This document shows positions 18,858 to 28,837 of a stretch of 64,000 nt of DNA, piece after piece (the stretch's first letter is position 1; each line of letters starts with the position of its first letter). The position numbers were made by a program, and so were the translations under genes. The notes under the pieces were generated by a model. That model was not told the DNA's origin. It saw nothing but the letters and a program-made list of their open reading frames with translations, and ran no database searches. Source of the stretch: Accumulibacter appositus (GTDB taxonomy: Bacteria > Pseudomonadota > Gammaproteobacteria > Burkholderiales > Rhodocyclaceae); assembly GCF_035440685.1 (NCBI RefSeq), contig NZ_DAORMW010000010.1; one strand, 5' to 3'.

Positions 18858-18981
18858 GTGAAAGTCGCGTACGCGACTTGCGAACCTCCCTTCTCGCCTT
18901 GCGGAAGAAGGGCCAGAGGAAGAGGGGAATGATCATGACTCTGATGATGATTTGGGGTGTCTGCACGTGTCATCACCGTTA
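18858..18981. repeat. dispersed palindromic repeat, copy 2 (inverted relative to copy 1)
   Basis: Reverse complement matches 13595-13715 (69 of 82 core positions identical by eye). It abuts the transposase remnant and covers the last 49 bases of the thioesterase gene, so the C-terminal residues of that protein (TCRHPKSSSES region) are read from the repeat. Confidence 0.75.
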
Positions 18982-19421
18982 GGCTTCTGGTCTTGTGGCG
19001 CGACCTGGTATGCATTTTCCAAGGCCCGCCGGATTGGAGCCGGGATCTCTGTTGCCTTGCGCGTTCGTGGGTCAAAGAAGACTTCTACGGTGTCGTAGGT
19101 AGCATGCACTTCCTTCGTGTCAACATGCAGCATTCGCTCTGTAAAAGTACAACTCTTGCGGCCGACACGGGTCAGCGAACTATCTACCAAAATCAAATCC
19201 CCTGCCAGCAGTTCCTGCAAGAACTGCACCGTCGCAGAAGCGGTTACCGTATGCACTGCAAACTCATCCTGCATTTTCTTGTGACTCCCCCAGTAGAGCG
19301 GCCAAAGGTGAAATGCGGCGTCATCAAAAAAATGGCTATACCAACGGACATTCATATGGCCGAAGTTGTCGCAATACCACGGATGTACAACTCCGCGCAG
19401 GATTTCGATGGGTGCAGACAT
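18933..19421 (-). CDS. acyl-CoA thioesterase, 4HBT hotdog fold
   Basis: Hotdog-fold thioesterase of 162 residues related to the YbgC/4-hydroxybenzoyl-CoA thioesterase group. The active-site region reads WYCDNFGHMNVRWYSHFFDDAAF (residues 15-37), with the catalytic Asp18 and the GHMN turn as in the family. It likely hydrolyses an acyl-CoA in the cytoplasm; the acyl chain is unknown. ATG 19421 has GGAGAAG upstream. Usual members have about 130-150 residues; the last 15 or so, rich in Asp/Ser/Lys, are encoded by the inserted dispersed repeat, which suggests the natural end was replaced. It stands alone between mobile-element debris and the lactate operon. Confidence 0.85.
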   Translation of the reverse strand: MSAPIEILRGVVHPWYCDNFGHMNVRWYSHFFDDAAFHLWPLYWGSHKKMQDEFAVHTVTASATVQFLQELLAGDLILVDSSLTRVGRKSCTFTERMLHVDTKEVHATYDTVEVFFDPRTRKATEIPAPIRRALENAYQVAPQDQKPNGDDTCRHPKSSSES

Positions 19422-19508
19422 AATTCTTCTCCGTTGATTTTTCGCTTTCTAATGTGAAAGTCACGAGCGCGCCCTCTGCCCCCGGCCCCTTCGGTTGGCG
19501 CGCGAATC

Positions 19509-20948
19509 TCAGCGCTTCGTTCTCTCCGCCATCAGCTCATGCAATGTCCGCGCGGCCGGTTTCATCGGCGTACGGCTGACCGTCCAGCCGCCCTGCATTG
19601 GTGGGGTCAGCGCACGAAAGCGCGTCGCCAGCCAGCCGAAGGCGCGATAGAACGCCGGGCGGGTGTACAGCGCCGCCCACCCCGACCAGACGGCGTCGAC
19701 CAGGCGGCTCTTGGCCGCCCCCTGGCCGCGCAGCGGTGCATGTCCGGGACGCGCATCGTGCTGCGCCTCCTCGCGCAGGCGGACCAGCAGTTCCGGAATC
19801 GGGATGCGCACCGGGCAGACTTCGCCGCAGGCGCCGCAGAGGCTGGAAGCGGTCGGCAGAACGTGCGTGGCATTCAGGCCGAGCATATGCGGCGAGATGA
19901 TTTCGCCGATCGGCCCGGGATAGGTGGTGCCATAGGCGTGGCCGCCGATACGTGTATACACCGGGCAATGGTTCATGCACGCGCCGCAGCGGATGCACTG
20001 CAGGGTCGAGCGCAACTGCTCGTCGCCGTAGGCTTGCGTGCGCCCATTGTCGACCAGCACCAGGTGCATCTCACCCGGGCCGTCCTTCTCGCCGGGCTTG
20101 CGCGGACCACTGATCATGTTGAAGTAGGTGGTGATCGCCTGCCCGGTCGCCGAGCGGGTCAACAGGCCGAACAGCGGCGGCACGTGCTCGAGCTTTTCGA
20201 CCACTTTTTCGATACCGGTGATGGCAATATGCACTTCGGGTACGGTGGTGCACATGCGGCCGTTGCCTTCGTTCTCCACCAGGCACAGGGTGCCGGTTTC
20301 GGCGACGGCGAAATTGACGCCGGACAAGCCGATCTCGGCGCTCATGAACTTCTCGCGTAACACGGCGCGGCCGATGCCGATCAACTCGTCGACCGATTCG
20401 GTGTAGCGGGCACCGGGCACCTTGTCGGCGAACAGGCGGGCGATCTGCTGCTTGGTCTTGTGGATCGCCGGCATGATGATGTGCGAGGGCTTCTCGCCGT
20501 CGAGCTGGACGATGTACTCGCCCATGTCGCTCTCCAGCGCGTCGATACCGGCGTCGGCCATGGCGTGGTTGAGCTCGACCTCCTCGCTGACCATCGACTT
20601 GCCCTTGACCATCAGTTTCGTCGAGTGGCGCTGCGCGATGCCGACGATGATCGCGCAGGCTTCTTCGGCATTCTCGGCCCAATGCACTTTCACGCCGTTG
20701 TCGGTCAGCTTGCGCTCGAGCTGTTCGAGCAACTCGGGCAGCCGCGCCAGACTGTACTTGCGAATGTGCTCGGCGAGCGCGCGCTGGCTTTCGAGCGCCA
20801 CCGGGTCCGGGAACTGCGCGGCGCGCTTGTTGATCAGGAAGTCCATCGCGCCACGAAAGCTCTTGCGCAGGTGCGCGTCGGCAACAGCGCCGGACGCACG
20901 CTGCTTGAATTCGCTGGCCGGGACGAAGTCGAGCGGCTGGGTATTCAT
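19509..20948 (-). CDS. lldF: L-lactate utilisation iron-sulfur protein LldF/LutB
   Basis: Subunit of the three-component L-lactate dehydrogenase (LldEFG, also LutABC) that oxidises L-lactate to pyruvate. At 479 residues it has the LUD domain in the N-terminal two thirds (AEEACAIIVGIAQRHSTKLMVKGKSMVSEEVELN; GVNFAVAETGTLCLVENEGNGRM) and two 4Fe-4S motifs, CIRCGACMNHCPVY and CGACGEVCPVRIPIPE. A C-terminal arm (MKPAARTLHELMAER) closes the protein. Its ATG overlaps the stop of lldG by four bases, so the genes are translationally coupled in the order lldE-lldG-lldF. Electrons presumably pass to the quinone pool. Confidence 0.94.
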   Translation of the reverse strand: MNTQPLDFVPASEFKQRASGAVADAHLRKSFRGAMDFLINKRAAQFPDPVALESQRALAEHIRKYSLARLPELLEQLERKLTDNGVKVHWAENAEEACAIIVGIAQRHSTKLMVKGKSMVSEEVELNHAMADAGIDALESDMGEYIVQLDGEKPSHIIMPAIHKTKQQIARLFADKVPGARYTESVDELIGIGRAVLREKFMSAEIGLSGVNFAVAETGTLCLVENEGNGRMCTTVPEVHIAITGIEKVVEKLEHVPPLFGLLTRSATGQAITTYFNMISGPRKPGEKDGPGEMHLVLVDNGRTQAYGDEQLRSTLQCIRCGACMNHCPVYTRIGGHAYGTTYPGPIGEIISPHMLGLNATHVLPTASSLCGACGEVCPVRIPIPELLVRLREEAQHDARPGHAPLRGQGAAKSRLVDAVWSGWAALYTRPAFYRAFGWLATRFRALTPPMQGGWTVSRTPMKPAARTLHELMAERTKR

Positions 20949-21622
20949 TGCACTTCCTCCTCATTGACCAGCAACAACACCACCAGCTCCTTCGGGCCGT
21001 GCGCGCCGTAAGCCAGGGTGACCTGGATGTCGGCGGTCTTCGACGGACCGGACACGAGCAGCGCATTGGTCGGCATGCCGTCACTCCAGCGCTGCGCCTG
21101 CATGGCGTCGAAGAGGGTGTCGTAAAGCTGATCGGCATCGAGCAGCGCGAAGTGGATCGGCGGCACCAGCGACATCAGTCGCGGCTCGCTGGCGTCCGGC
21201 CAGACGATCAGGGTGCCGGTTTCGGCGATCCCGCCGCGCGTCGAGGTCAGGCCGGCATCGGTATCTTCGAAGAGTTCCTTTTTCCACTCCGCAAGCGGGC
21301 GATCATAGGACTTCAGCCCAGCGATGCCAGCCGACTTCAGCGCTTCCGCGTGTGCACTTGGCTCACCATAAAGGAGTGAGCGCACACCTTTCGCGGTGCA
21401 GATCTCGCGCAGCTTGTGCGGCCAGTTGGCGGCGGTGACGCGCACCACTTCGCCGTGCCAGAAAGCCATTTTTTCGCAGAACAGTTCGATTCGCGCGGCG
21501 CGCGTGCTCGGCGGTGTCGCCGCACTTACGGCCGCATAGAAAGCCGGCACGTCCGGCACCAGCGGCGCCTTGCCTTGCGGCGCGGCGCGCAGCCGCCGCA
21601 AGATGTTGTCACGCGCGCTCAT
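20945..21622 (-). CDS. lldG: L-lactate utilisation LUD-domain protein LldG/LutC
   Basis: Small LUD-domain subunit of the L-lactate oxidation complex, 225 residues. Start MSARDNILRRLRAA is typical for LutC/LldG; core motifs are ADWGIAETGTL-like TSTRGGIAETGTLIVWPDASEPRLMSLVPPIHFALLDADQLYDTL and the C-terminal SGPSKTADIQVTLAYGAHGPKELVVLLL. ATG 21622 overlaps the lldE stop (ATGA) and has GGAGG upstream; the longer frame to 21655 lies inside lldE. It overlaps lldF in the same way at its 3' end. Confidence 0.94.
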   Translation of the reverse strand: MSARDNILRRLRAAPQGKAPLVPDVPAFYAAVSAATPPSTRAARIELFCEKMAFWHGEVVRVTAANWPHKLREICTAKGVRSLLYGEPSAHAEALKSAGIAGLKSYDRPLAEWKKELFEDTDAGLTSTRGGIAETGTLIVWPDASEPRLMSLVPPIHFALLDADQLYDTLFDAMQAQRWSDGMPTNALLVSGPSKTADIQVTLAYGAHGPKELVVLLLVNEEEVQ

Positions 21623-22401
21623 TGCTGCCCTCCTTCGCCACTCGTCCGCTGCCACAGGAAAGTCGCCAGGTGCTGCCCCTGAAAACCGTCACGCTGTTTC
21701 TGCAGGGTATGGTTCAGGCTGAGCATGCAGCCGCAGTCAGCGGACAGGAAAGTCTCGGCACCGGTCTCCTTGAGCGCGTCGACCTTGTCGCCAGCCATCG
21801 CCGACGAGATGGCCGGGTGTTTGAGCGAGAACGTGCCCCCGAAGCCGCAACACTCCGACTCGTGTTCGTGCAACACCACTTCCACGGCCCCCAGCTGCGC
21901 CAGCAACGCGCGCCCGTGCTCGTGCGTACCCATCTCGCGGCGCGCCGCACATGAAGTGTGCAAGGCAACACGTGCCGGCGCGCCCCGGTCTGCCAGACTT
22001 ACCCTGGCGACATGCACGAGAAACTCGCTGAGTTCGAACACCCGCTCGGCAAGCGCGCTCGCCTTGGCCTGCAGCTGCGGATCGTCGGCAAACATCTCGG
22101 GATAATGGTGGCGCATGGTGCCGGCGCAGGAACCGGACGGAACGATCACCGGCCACGGCTCCGGAAATAAGCCCAACTGCGCACGGGCGACGGCGCGCGC
22201 CTGCTCGGGAAAGCCACTGCTGTGCGCCGGTTGCCCGCAGCAGGTCTGGTCGGCAGGAAACAGCACCTCGATTCCTTCGCGTTCGAGCAAGTGCACGGCG
22301 CTCATGCCCGCCTCCGGGCAAAACATATCAATCAGACAGGTCCCGAAGAGGTAGACCTTGGCCGGCTTGTCCGGGTAGTGGCGGCTGCCTGCTGCATCCA
22401 T
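21619..22401 (-). CDS. lldE: L-lactate utilisation CCG-domain protein LldE/LutA
   Basis: First gene of the lactate operon. 260 residues with two cysteine-rich CCG domains: CCGQPAHSSG (Cys54-Cys55) and CCGFGGTFS (Cys184-Cys185), which in related proteins bind a non-cubane 4Fe-4S cluster or contact the redox partner. N-terminal VYLFGTCLIDMFCPEAGMSAVHLLEREGIEV is characteristic. ATG 22401 is supported by AGGAG seven bases upstream; the in-frame starts at 22422 and 22452 lack such a site, and the latter lies beyond the operator. A FadR-type operator-like site at 22432-22442 sits 31 bp upstream, so repression by the divergent GntR gene is likely. Confidence 0.94.
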   Translation of the reverse strand: MDAAGSRHYPDKPAKVYLFGTCLIDMFCPEAGMSAVHLLEREGIEVLFPADQTCCGQPAHSSGFPEQARAVARAQLGLFPEPWPVIVPSGSCAGTMRHHYPEMFADDPQLQAKASALAERVFELSEFLVHVARVSLADRGAPARVALHTSCAARREMGTHEHGRALLAQLGAVEVVLHEHESECCGFGGTFSLKHPAISSAMAGDKVDALKETGAETFLSADCGCMLSLNHTLQKQRDGFQGQHLATFLWQRTSGEGGQQ

Positions 22402-22431
22402 GGCTGTCTCCTGTGCTCGCATCGGAAAAAG

Positions 22432-22442
22432 TGGTAAGACCA
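22432..22442. promoter_or_regulatory. FadR/PdhR-type operator-like site 1
   Basis: TGGT-AAG-ACCA palindrome 31 bp before lldE. With flanks it reads TGGTAAGACCAATTG, matching the TGGTnnnACCA pattern bound by PdhR/LldR-type GntR regulators. Confidence 0.7.
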
Positions 22443-22601
22443 ATTGCCCCATACACTAATTGCAGCCCGTTCCTTTGTCAATCTCCTGGCGCACCCTGGG
22501 CATTACCCGCAATTCGTAACCCTATGAGGTTAAACTTGCGGGCGGATGCTCAGGGCTGGAAAAGAAGCCGCGAAGCTGCGGACTTCCTGACGAAACCGAC
22601 T

Positions 22602-22612
22602 GGTAATACCAC
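22602..22612. promoter_or_regulatory. FadR/PdhR-type operator-like site 2
   Basis: TGGT-AAT-ACCA palindrome 53 bp before the GntR gene. Same pattern as site 1, 170 bp away, so one repressor could act on both divergent promoters, possibly with looping. Confidence 0.7.
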
Positions 22613-22664
22613 TTTAACGGTGCAGTAATTTTGGCCAACAAGCCAAGGACTTCAACAGATCAGC

Positions 22665-23417
22665 ATGAACTATGCCAAGCTCAAGCTCCCGCGCATTCCC
22701 GACGCCGTCGCCCATCAGATCGAGACGCGCATCCTGGAGGGCTCCCTCAAACCCGGCGACCGCCTGCCTGCCGAACGCGAGCTGGCAAGCGAACTCGGCG
22801 TCTCCCGCCCTTCACTGCGGGAAGCGATCAAGAAGCTCGTCTCGCGCGACCTGCTGGTCAGTCGTCATGGTGGCGGCACCTACGTCACCGACCGGCTTGA
22901 GGCCAGCTTTGCGGATCCCTGGCAGCAGCTGATCGAGCAACATCCCTGCCTGCAGGACGACGTGCTCGAATTTCGCTATCTGATCGAAGCCTCGGCCGCC
23001 GAACTCGCGGCGCAACGGGCAACCGACGAAGATCTGCAGCGCCTGGAACAAGCATACGCGAAGCTCGACGCCGCCTACGGCGAGGACGATCGCAGTGCCC
23101 AGGTCGCTGCCGATGTGGCTTTTCATCTGACCATCGCAGAATTGGCACACAACCTGCTGTTCGGCCATCTGGTGGGGAGTGTGCTACGCCTGCTGCACGA
23201 ACACGTGCGTCGCAACCTGCGCGAGATCGCGGTGAGTGCGGAAACCGGGCGGCAACTGATGGCGCAACATCTGGCAATCCGCAACGCGATTCGCGCCCGC
23301 GAGCCCGAATCTGCTCGCCTGGCGGCGCAAACGCACATCAACTTCGTCCGCCAGCGACTCGAAGAAGCCGCCGATTCCGAGCAGCGACAGCAGCGCTCTT
23401 TGCGCCACCTCAGTTGA
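22665..23417 (+). CDS. lldR: GntR/FadR-subfamily regulator of the lactate operon
   Basis: Transcription factor of 250 residues with an N-terminal winged helix (HQIETRILEGSLKPGDRLPAERELASELGVSRPSLREAIKKLVSRDLLVSRHGGGTYV, residues 17-74) and a C-terminal all-helical FCD ligand domain (EFRYLIEASAAELAAQRATDEDL; DVAFHLTIAELAHN; HLAIRNAIRAREPESARLAAQTHI) carrying the Asp/His residues that hold a metal in this family. It is divergent from lldEGF and two TGGTnnnACCA sites lie between, so it is very likely the lactate-responsive repressor. Gene symbol is by context; PdhR-type specificity cannot be excluded. Confidence 0.9.
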   Translation: MNYAKLKLPRIPDAVAHQIETRILEGSLKPGDRLPAERELASELGVSRPSLREAIKKLVSRDLLVSRHGGGTYVTDRLEASFADPWQQLIEQHPCLQDDVLEFRYLIEASAAELAAQRATDEDLQRLEQAYAKLDAAYGEDDRSAQVAADVAFHLTIAELAHNLLFGHLVGSVLRLLHEHVRRNLREIAVSAETGRQLMAQHLAIRNAIRAREPESARLAAQTHINFVRQRLEEAADSEQRQQRSLRHLS

Positions 23418-23475
23418 CGTAAAAGGGCGCGACCGGCGACCGCGCACTGCCGGCGCCGCGCACCTACCCAGGCGC

Positions 23476-23922
23476 CTAGACTTTGGCGCGCATCAGGCGC
23501 GCCTTCTCGCGCACCCAGTCACGGTCTTTGTCGGCTTGCCGCTTGTCGTACTGCTTCTTGCCTTTTGCCAGACCAATTTCGACCTTGATGCGGCCGCGCT
23601 GGAAATGCAGGTCGATCGGCAGCAGCGTATAGCCCGCGCGTTCGACCTGGCCGATCATCTTGCTGATCTGCCTGGCGTGCAAGAGCAGCTTGCGGGTGCG
23701 CACCGCGTCCGGCTTGACGTGCGTCGATGCGGCCATCAGCGGCGTGATGTGCATTCCGAAGAGGAAGACTTCGCCTTTGCGGACAACCACATAGGCTTCC
23801 TTGATGCTCGCCCGGCCAGCGCGGATCGCCTTCACTTCCCAGCCTTCCAACACCAAGCCCGCCTCGACCTTCTCTTCTATGAAGTAGTCATGAAAAGCCT
23901 TCTTGTTGGCGACGATGCTCAT
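23476..23922 (-). CDS. smpB: SsrA-binding protein SmpB
   Basis: RNA-binding partner of tmRNA in trans-translation, which rescues stalled ribosomes. 148 residues, the usual length. Seen: NKKAFHDYFIEEKVEAGLVLEGWEVKAIRAGRASIKEAYV at the N-terminus, the beta-barrel segment RKLLLHARQISKMIGQVERAGYTLLPIDLHFQRGRIKVEIGLAKGKKQYDKR, and the basic tail DRDWVREKARLMRAKV that enters the mRNA channel. Divergent from ratA. The gap between them has a perfect TAGAAT-GTTTG-ATTCTA inverted repeat at 23959-23975 of unknown meaning. Confidence 0.97.
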   Translation of the reverse strand: MSIVANKKAFHDYFIEEKVEAGLVLEGWEVKAIRAGRASIKEAYVVVRKGEVFLFGMHITPLMAASTHVKPDAVRTRKLLLHARQISKMIGQVERAGYTLLPIDLHFQRGRIKVEIGLAKGKKQYDKRQADKDRDWVREKARLMRAKV

Positions 23923-24000
23923 GGTGCCTTTTCTCGGGAAATTGAAGGTGTGGAATGCTAGAATGTTTGATTCTACAGGATTGACGGAGTACGGCAGGGG

Positions 24001-24444
24001 ATGGCCATGGTCAAGAAATCGGTGTTGATCGAACGTTCATCGCAGCAGATGTTCGACCTCGTCGACCGCGTCGAGGACTATCCGATGTTTTTGCCGTGGT
24101 GTAGCCAGACGCGCTGCGAGTTTCGCGACGAGCAGAAAACGGTCGCCACCCTGCACATCAGCTACCGCAATGTCAGCTCGCACTTCACCACCGAGAACGA
24201 CAAGGAGTCGCCACAGTGGATGAGAATCCGCCTCGTCGATGGCCCGTTCCGTCGCCTTGACGGTCTGTGGCGCTTCAAGCCGCTGGCCGACTACGCGTGC
24301 AAGATCGAGTTCCAGCTGTCGTACGAGTTTTCCAGCAAGATGTTCGAAAAAGTCATTGGTCCGGTGTTCAGCCAGATCGCCAACACCTTCGTCGATGCCT
24401 TCGTGAAACGCGCCAACGAAGTTCACGGCTTGCCCCATGCCTGA
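24001..24444 (+). CDS. ratA: RatA / Coq10-type START-domain protein
   Basis: 147-residue polyketide-cyclase/START-fold protein of the Coq10/RatA family. It begins VKKSVLIERSSQQMFDLVDRVEDYPMFLPWCSQTRC and has the GPFRRLDGLWRFKPL and FEKVIGPVFSQIANTFVDAFVKRA blocks that define the family. E. coli RatA was described as a 50S-binding toxin, while eukaryotic Coq10 is a ubiquinone chaperone; which role applies here is unclear. Starts at 24001 and 24007 are both plausible, with a purine-rich GGCAGGGG upstream. It overlaps rnfH by eight bases, so the two are co-translated. Confidence 0.92.
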   Translation: MAMVKKSVLIERSSQQMFDLVDRVEDYPMFLPWCSQTRCEFRDEQKTVATLHISYRNVSSHFTTENDKESPQWMRIRLVDGPFRRLDGLWRFKPLADYACKIEFQLSYEFSSKMFEKVIGPVFSQIANTFVDAFVKRANEVHGLPHA

Positions 24445-24751
24445 ACTGCTCGCCATCGACGTGATCTACGCCTTGCCGGACAAGCAGCAGCTGGTCAAGC
24501 TGCAGCTACCGGCAGGCAGCACCGTGCGGCAGGCGATTGACGCTTCGGGCTTGCTACAAAAGCATCCGGAAATCGACCTCGCCAGGAACAAGATCGGCAT
24601 TTTCGGCAAACTCAGCAAAGCCGACGCCGTGCTGCGCGATCAGGACCGCGTCGAGATCTACCGGCCGCTGATCGCCGATCCGAAAGAAGTGCGCAAGCAA
24701 CGCGCCGCCGAAGGCAAGGTCATGAAAAAAGGCGCTGGCGAGGGCGAGTAG
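24437..24751 (+). CDS. RnfH/RatB-family ubiquitin-like protein
   Basis: 104-residue protein of the UPF0125 (RnfH) family with a beta-grasp, ThiS/MoaD-like fold: VIYALPDKQQLVKLQLPAGSTVRQAIDASGLLQKHPEIDL, then KIGIFGKLSKADAVLRDQDRVEIYRPLIADPKEVRKQRAAEGK. Function is unknown in spite of the name; it almost always follows ratA, as here with an eight-base overlap. The tail is lysine/glycine rich. Confidence 0.93.
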   Translation: MPELLAIDVIYALPDKQQLVKLQLPAGSTVRQAIDASGLLQKHPEIDLARNKIGIFGKLSKADAVLRDQDRVEIYRPLIADPKEVRKQRAAEGKVMKKGAGEGE

Positions 24752-24819
24752 CCGTCCTCACTTGCCGTGGTTTTCTGCCGTTTTGTGCGTCTCTTGTGCG
24801 TGTTTCGCGCGTCTTTCGC

Positions 24820-25263
24820 TCAGCGGCAGTTGGCCTGCACGTCCTGGCGCAGCTTGACGATCTCCTGCGCGCGCTGGGCGTCATCCAGGAAGTAGCGTTC
24901 GCCCCTGCTGTCACGCATCGCCACGCGCTCGCCCGACTCCAGCATCTGCAGCGAGCGACGCGCCTCGTCGCAGTGTTCCTTCTTCTGCGCAGCGACGAGC
25001 CGCTCCTTTTCGGCCTCTTCGGCGCCTTCCCGGGCTTCCTTCTGCCGCTTGCGAAAGTCCATCTCGCGGTCCGCCAGCGTCTTGCCGTTTGCGCCGGCTG
25101 CCGCCGGTGCCTCGGCTTCGATTTGCCGCTCGCCCTTGACCTTCCCAAGCGGCGGTCGGTCGGAAATCACCGTCTTGTTGTTTTCATCCTGCCATTGATA
25201 GATCTGTGCCTGCGCGGCGAAGGCGGCAAGCAGCGTGGCGGCAGCAAGAGCAATGCGCTTCAT
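24820..25263 (-). CDS. DUF4124-domain periplasmic protein
   Basis: 147-residue exported protein. A signal peptide (MKRIALAAATLLAAFAAQA) precedes a short DUF4124 domain (QIYQWQDENNKTVISDRPP), a small beta element common in betaproteobacterial envelope proteins. The remaining part is a charged helix rich in Glu/Arg/Lys (about residues 62-125) likely to be a coiled coil, ending in a cysteine (ANCR) that can pair with the one in HCDEARR. Function unknown. Divergent from guaB, whose promoter lies in the 62-bp gap. Confidence 0.85.
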   Translation of the reverse strand: MKRIALAAATLLAAFAAQAQIYQWQDENNKTVISDRPPLGKVKGERQIEAEAPAAAGANGKTLADREMDFRKRQKEAREGAEEAEKERLVAAQKKEHCDEARRSLQMLESGERVAMRDSRGERYFLDDAQRAQEIVKLRQDVQANCR

Positions 25264-25291
25264 GGGCGGTCAGCGGTAAGGGAGCACGCTG

Positions 25292-25297
25292 TATAAT
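25292..25297 (+). promoter_or_regulatory. -10 element of the guaB promoter
   Basis: A perfect TATAAT lies 28 bp upstream of the guaB ATG. At the usual 17-base spacing the -35 region (GTCAGC) is poor, so the promoter may need an activator or be only moderately strong. Confidence 0.55.
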
Positions 25298-25325
25298 ACG
25301 TTTTTGTGACCTCGGATCAAAGGCT

Positions 25326-26786
25326 ATGCGTTTAATCCAACGGGCGCTGACGTTCGACGACGTGCTCCTCGTTCCCGCCCATTCTTCCGTAATGCCGCGC
25401 GACGTCACGCTCAAGACGCGTTTGACGCGCAACATCAGCCTCAACCTGCCACTCGTTTCGGCAGCCATGGACACCGTCACCGAGGCGCGCCTAGCCATCG
25501 CCCTGGCGCAGGAAGGCGGCATCGGAATAGTGCACAAGAACCTCAGCCCGAAGGGGCAGGCGGCCGAAGTCGCCAAGGTCAAGCGTTTCGAATCCGGAAT
25601 CCTCAAGGATCCGATTACCGTATCCCCAAAGATGTCCGTGCGTGACGTGCTGGCGCTGACCACCCTGCACAAGATCTCCGGCGTACCGGTGCTCGATGGC
25701 CGGGTGGTCGTCGGCATCGTCACCAACCGCGACCTGCGCTTCGAAACCGAACTCGACCAGCCGGTCAGCAATATCATGACGCCTCAGCATCGACTGGTGA
25801 CGGTCCCCGAGGGGGCCACCATCGAGGAAGGCAAGGCGGTGATCCATAAGCACCGCCTCGAACGCGTGGTGGTCATCAACGACGCTTTCGAATTGCGCGG
25901 CCTGATTACCGTCAAGGACATCATCAAGACCACCGAACACCCGAACGCCAGCAAGGACGCTTCCGGACGCCTGCGTGCCGGCGCCGCCGTCGGCGTCGGT
26001 CCGGGCACCGAAGAACGCGTCGAACTGCTCGCCGAGGCGGGCGTCGATGTCCTGGTCGTCGATACCGCGCACGGCCATTCGCAGGGCGTGCTCGACCGCG
26101 TCAAGTGGATCAAGAAGAACTTCCCCGACGTCGAGGTCATCGGCGGCAACATCGCCACCGCGGAAGCCGCGCTGGCGATGGTCGACCACGGTGCCGACGG
26201 CGTCAAGGTGGGAATCGGCCCGGGCTCGATCTGCACCACGCGCATCGTCGCCGGCGTCGGCGTCCCGCAGATCACCGCCATCCAGAACGTCCACGACGCC
26301 CTCAAGGACTGCGGCGTGCCGATGATCGCCGACGGCGGCATACGCTATTCGGGCGACATCTCGAAGGCGATTGCCGCCGGCGGCAACGCCGTCATGCTCG
26401 GTGGCCTCTTCGCCGGCACCGAGGAAGCGCCCGGCGAGGTCGAGCTTTTCCAGGGACGATCGTACAAGTCCTACCGCGGCATGGGCTCGATCGGAGCCAT
26501 GGCCGCCGGCGCTGCCGACCGCTATTTCCAGGAAGAAACCGCCAATGTCGACAAGCTGGTCCCCGAAGGCATCGAGGGCCGCGTTCCCTACAAGGGTTCG
26601 GTGCTGGCAGTCATTCATCAGCTGATGGGCGGCCTGCGCTCGTCGATGGGCTACCTCGGCTGCCGGACGATCGCCGAAATGCACGAGCGGGCGACCTTCG
26701 TCCAGATCACTTCCGCCGGCGTCCGCGAGTCGCACGTCCATGACGTACAGATCACCAAGGAAGCCCCCAACTACCACGTCGATTGA
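25326..26786 (+). CDS. guaB: IMP dehydrogenase
   Basis: Cytoplasmic enzyme converting IMP to XMP with NAD+, the committed step of GMP synthesis. 486 residues, standard length. The barrel starts LTFDDVLLVPAHSSVMPRDV; two CBS domains (about residues 93-205, MSVRDVLALTTLHKISGVPVLDG and RLVTVPEGATIEEGKAVIHKHRLERVVVIND) are inserted. The catalytic loop GPGSICTTRIVAGVGVPQ carries Cys303, and the flap motif SYRGMGSIGAM is present. The ATG at 25326 follows an AAAGG; the longer frame to 25206 overlaps the divergent gene and is not real. guaA follows 58 bp downstream, forming the usual guaBA operon. Confidence 0.97.
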   Translation: MRLIQRALTFDDVLLVPAHSSVMPRDVTLKTRLTRNISLNLPLVSAAMDTVTEARLAIALAQEGGIGIVHKNLSPKGQAAEVAKVKRFESGILKDPITVSPKMSVRDVLALTTLHKISGVPVLDGRVVVGIVTNRDLRFETELDQPVSNIMTPQHRLVTVPEGATIEEGKAVIHKHRLERVVVINDAFELRGLITVKDIIKTTEHPNASKDASGRLRAGAAVGVGPGTEERVELLAEAGVDVLVVDTAHGHSQGVLDRVKWIKKNFPDVEVIGGNIATAEAALAMVDHGADGVKVGIGPGSICTTRIVAGVGVPQITAIQNVHDALKDCGVPMIADGGIRYSGDISKAIAAGGNAVMLGGLFAGTEEAPGEVELFQGRSYKSYRGMGSIGAMAAGAADRYFQEETANVDKLVPEGIEGRVPYKGSVLAVIHQLMGGLRSSMGYLGCRTIAEMHERATFVQITSAGVRESHVHDVQITKEAPNYHVD

Positions 26787-26844
26787 GCATCGATCGACGA
26801 TTCACGGGCGGCCACGGGCCGCCCGCTTCATTTGAGGCGTCGCC

Positions 26845-28410
<1,566 letters not shown>

Positions 28411-28435
28411 TCAGCCCCAACTAGCCGCCGCATCA

Positions 28436-28747
28436 CTACTTCAACTCGCCGTAGCGACCCTCATACTCGGCGATCAGTTGCGCAAGCATGGTCGCCAGGC
28501 GCTTGGCGGCAAATGGACTGAGCATGATGCGATGCCCCAGCTGGATTTCGACTTCCGGCTGTGCTCGGTCCCAACCATTGTTCACGCCGAAGTTCAGCAC
28601 CACTTCTTCGCGCGTGCAGTTGGCATTGGCGAAGTTGGCGTACGAGCTCTTCAGGCCTTCCGTCTGCCACTTGATCCGCTGCTTCGGCTCCGCTACCGGA
28701 CCTTCATCGGCCATCTGGGTGACTTCCTCTTGACTCGCTTTGTTCAT
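28436..28747 (-). CDS. DUF3467-domain protein
   Basis: Small protein of 103 residues that matches the DUF3467 pattern: IKWQTEGLKSSYANFANANCTREEVVLNFGVNN, then the block RIMLSPFAAKRLATMLAQLIAEYEGRYG. Function unknown; no signal peptide. ATG 28747 is preferred because GGAGGGAGATAGCC precedes it; the reading frame extends up to 28807. It is convergent with guaA, 25 bp away. Confidence 0.85.
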   Translation of the reverse strand: MNKASQEEVTQMADEGPVAEPKQRIKWQTEGLKSSYANFANANCTREEVVLNFGVNNGWDRAQPEVEIQLGHRIMLSPFAAKRLATMLAQLIAEYEGRYGELK

Positions 28748-28837
28748 GGCTATCTCCCTCCATGGATCGTATAAAGAAAGCTTCTTCTCTCGCTCAAGCA
28801 TCGACAAGGTCGCCCCTTGCCTATGCCCCCTTGCCTT

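Noticed and set aside
19449..19465. Possible third, truncated copy of the dispersed repeat (TAATGTGAAAGTC)
   Set aside because: Only 13 bases match copy 1 plus its flank, and copy 2 does not share that flank. Chance cannot be excluded.
23959..23975. TAGAAT-GTTTG-ATTCTA inverted repeat between smpB and ratA
   Set aside because: Short A/T-rich arms overlapping a promoter-like region; not enough to call an operator.
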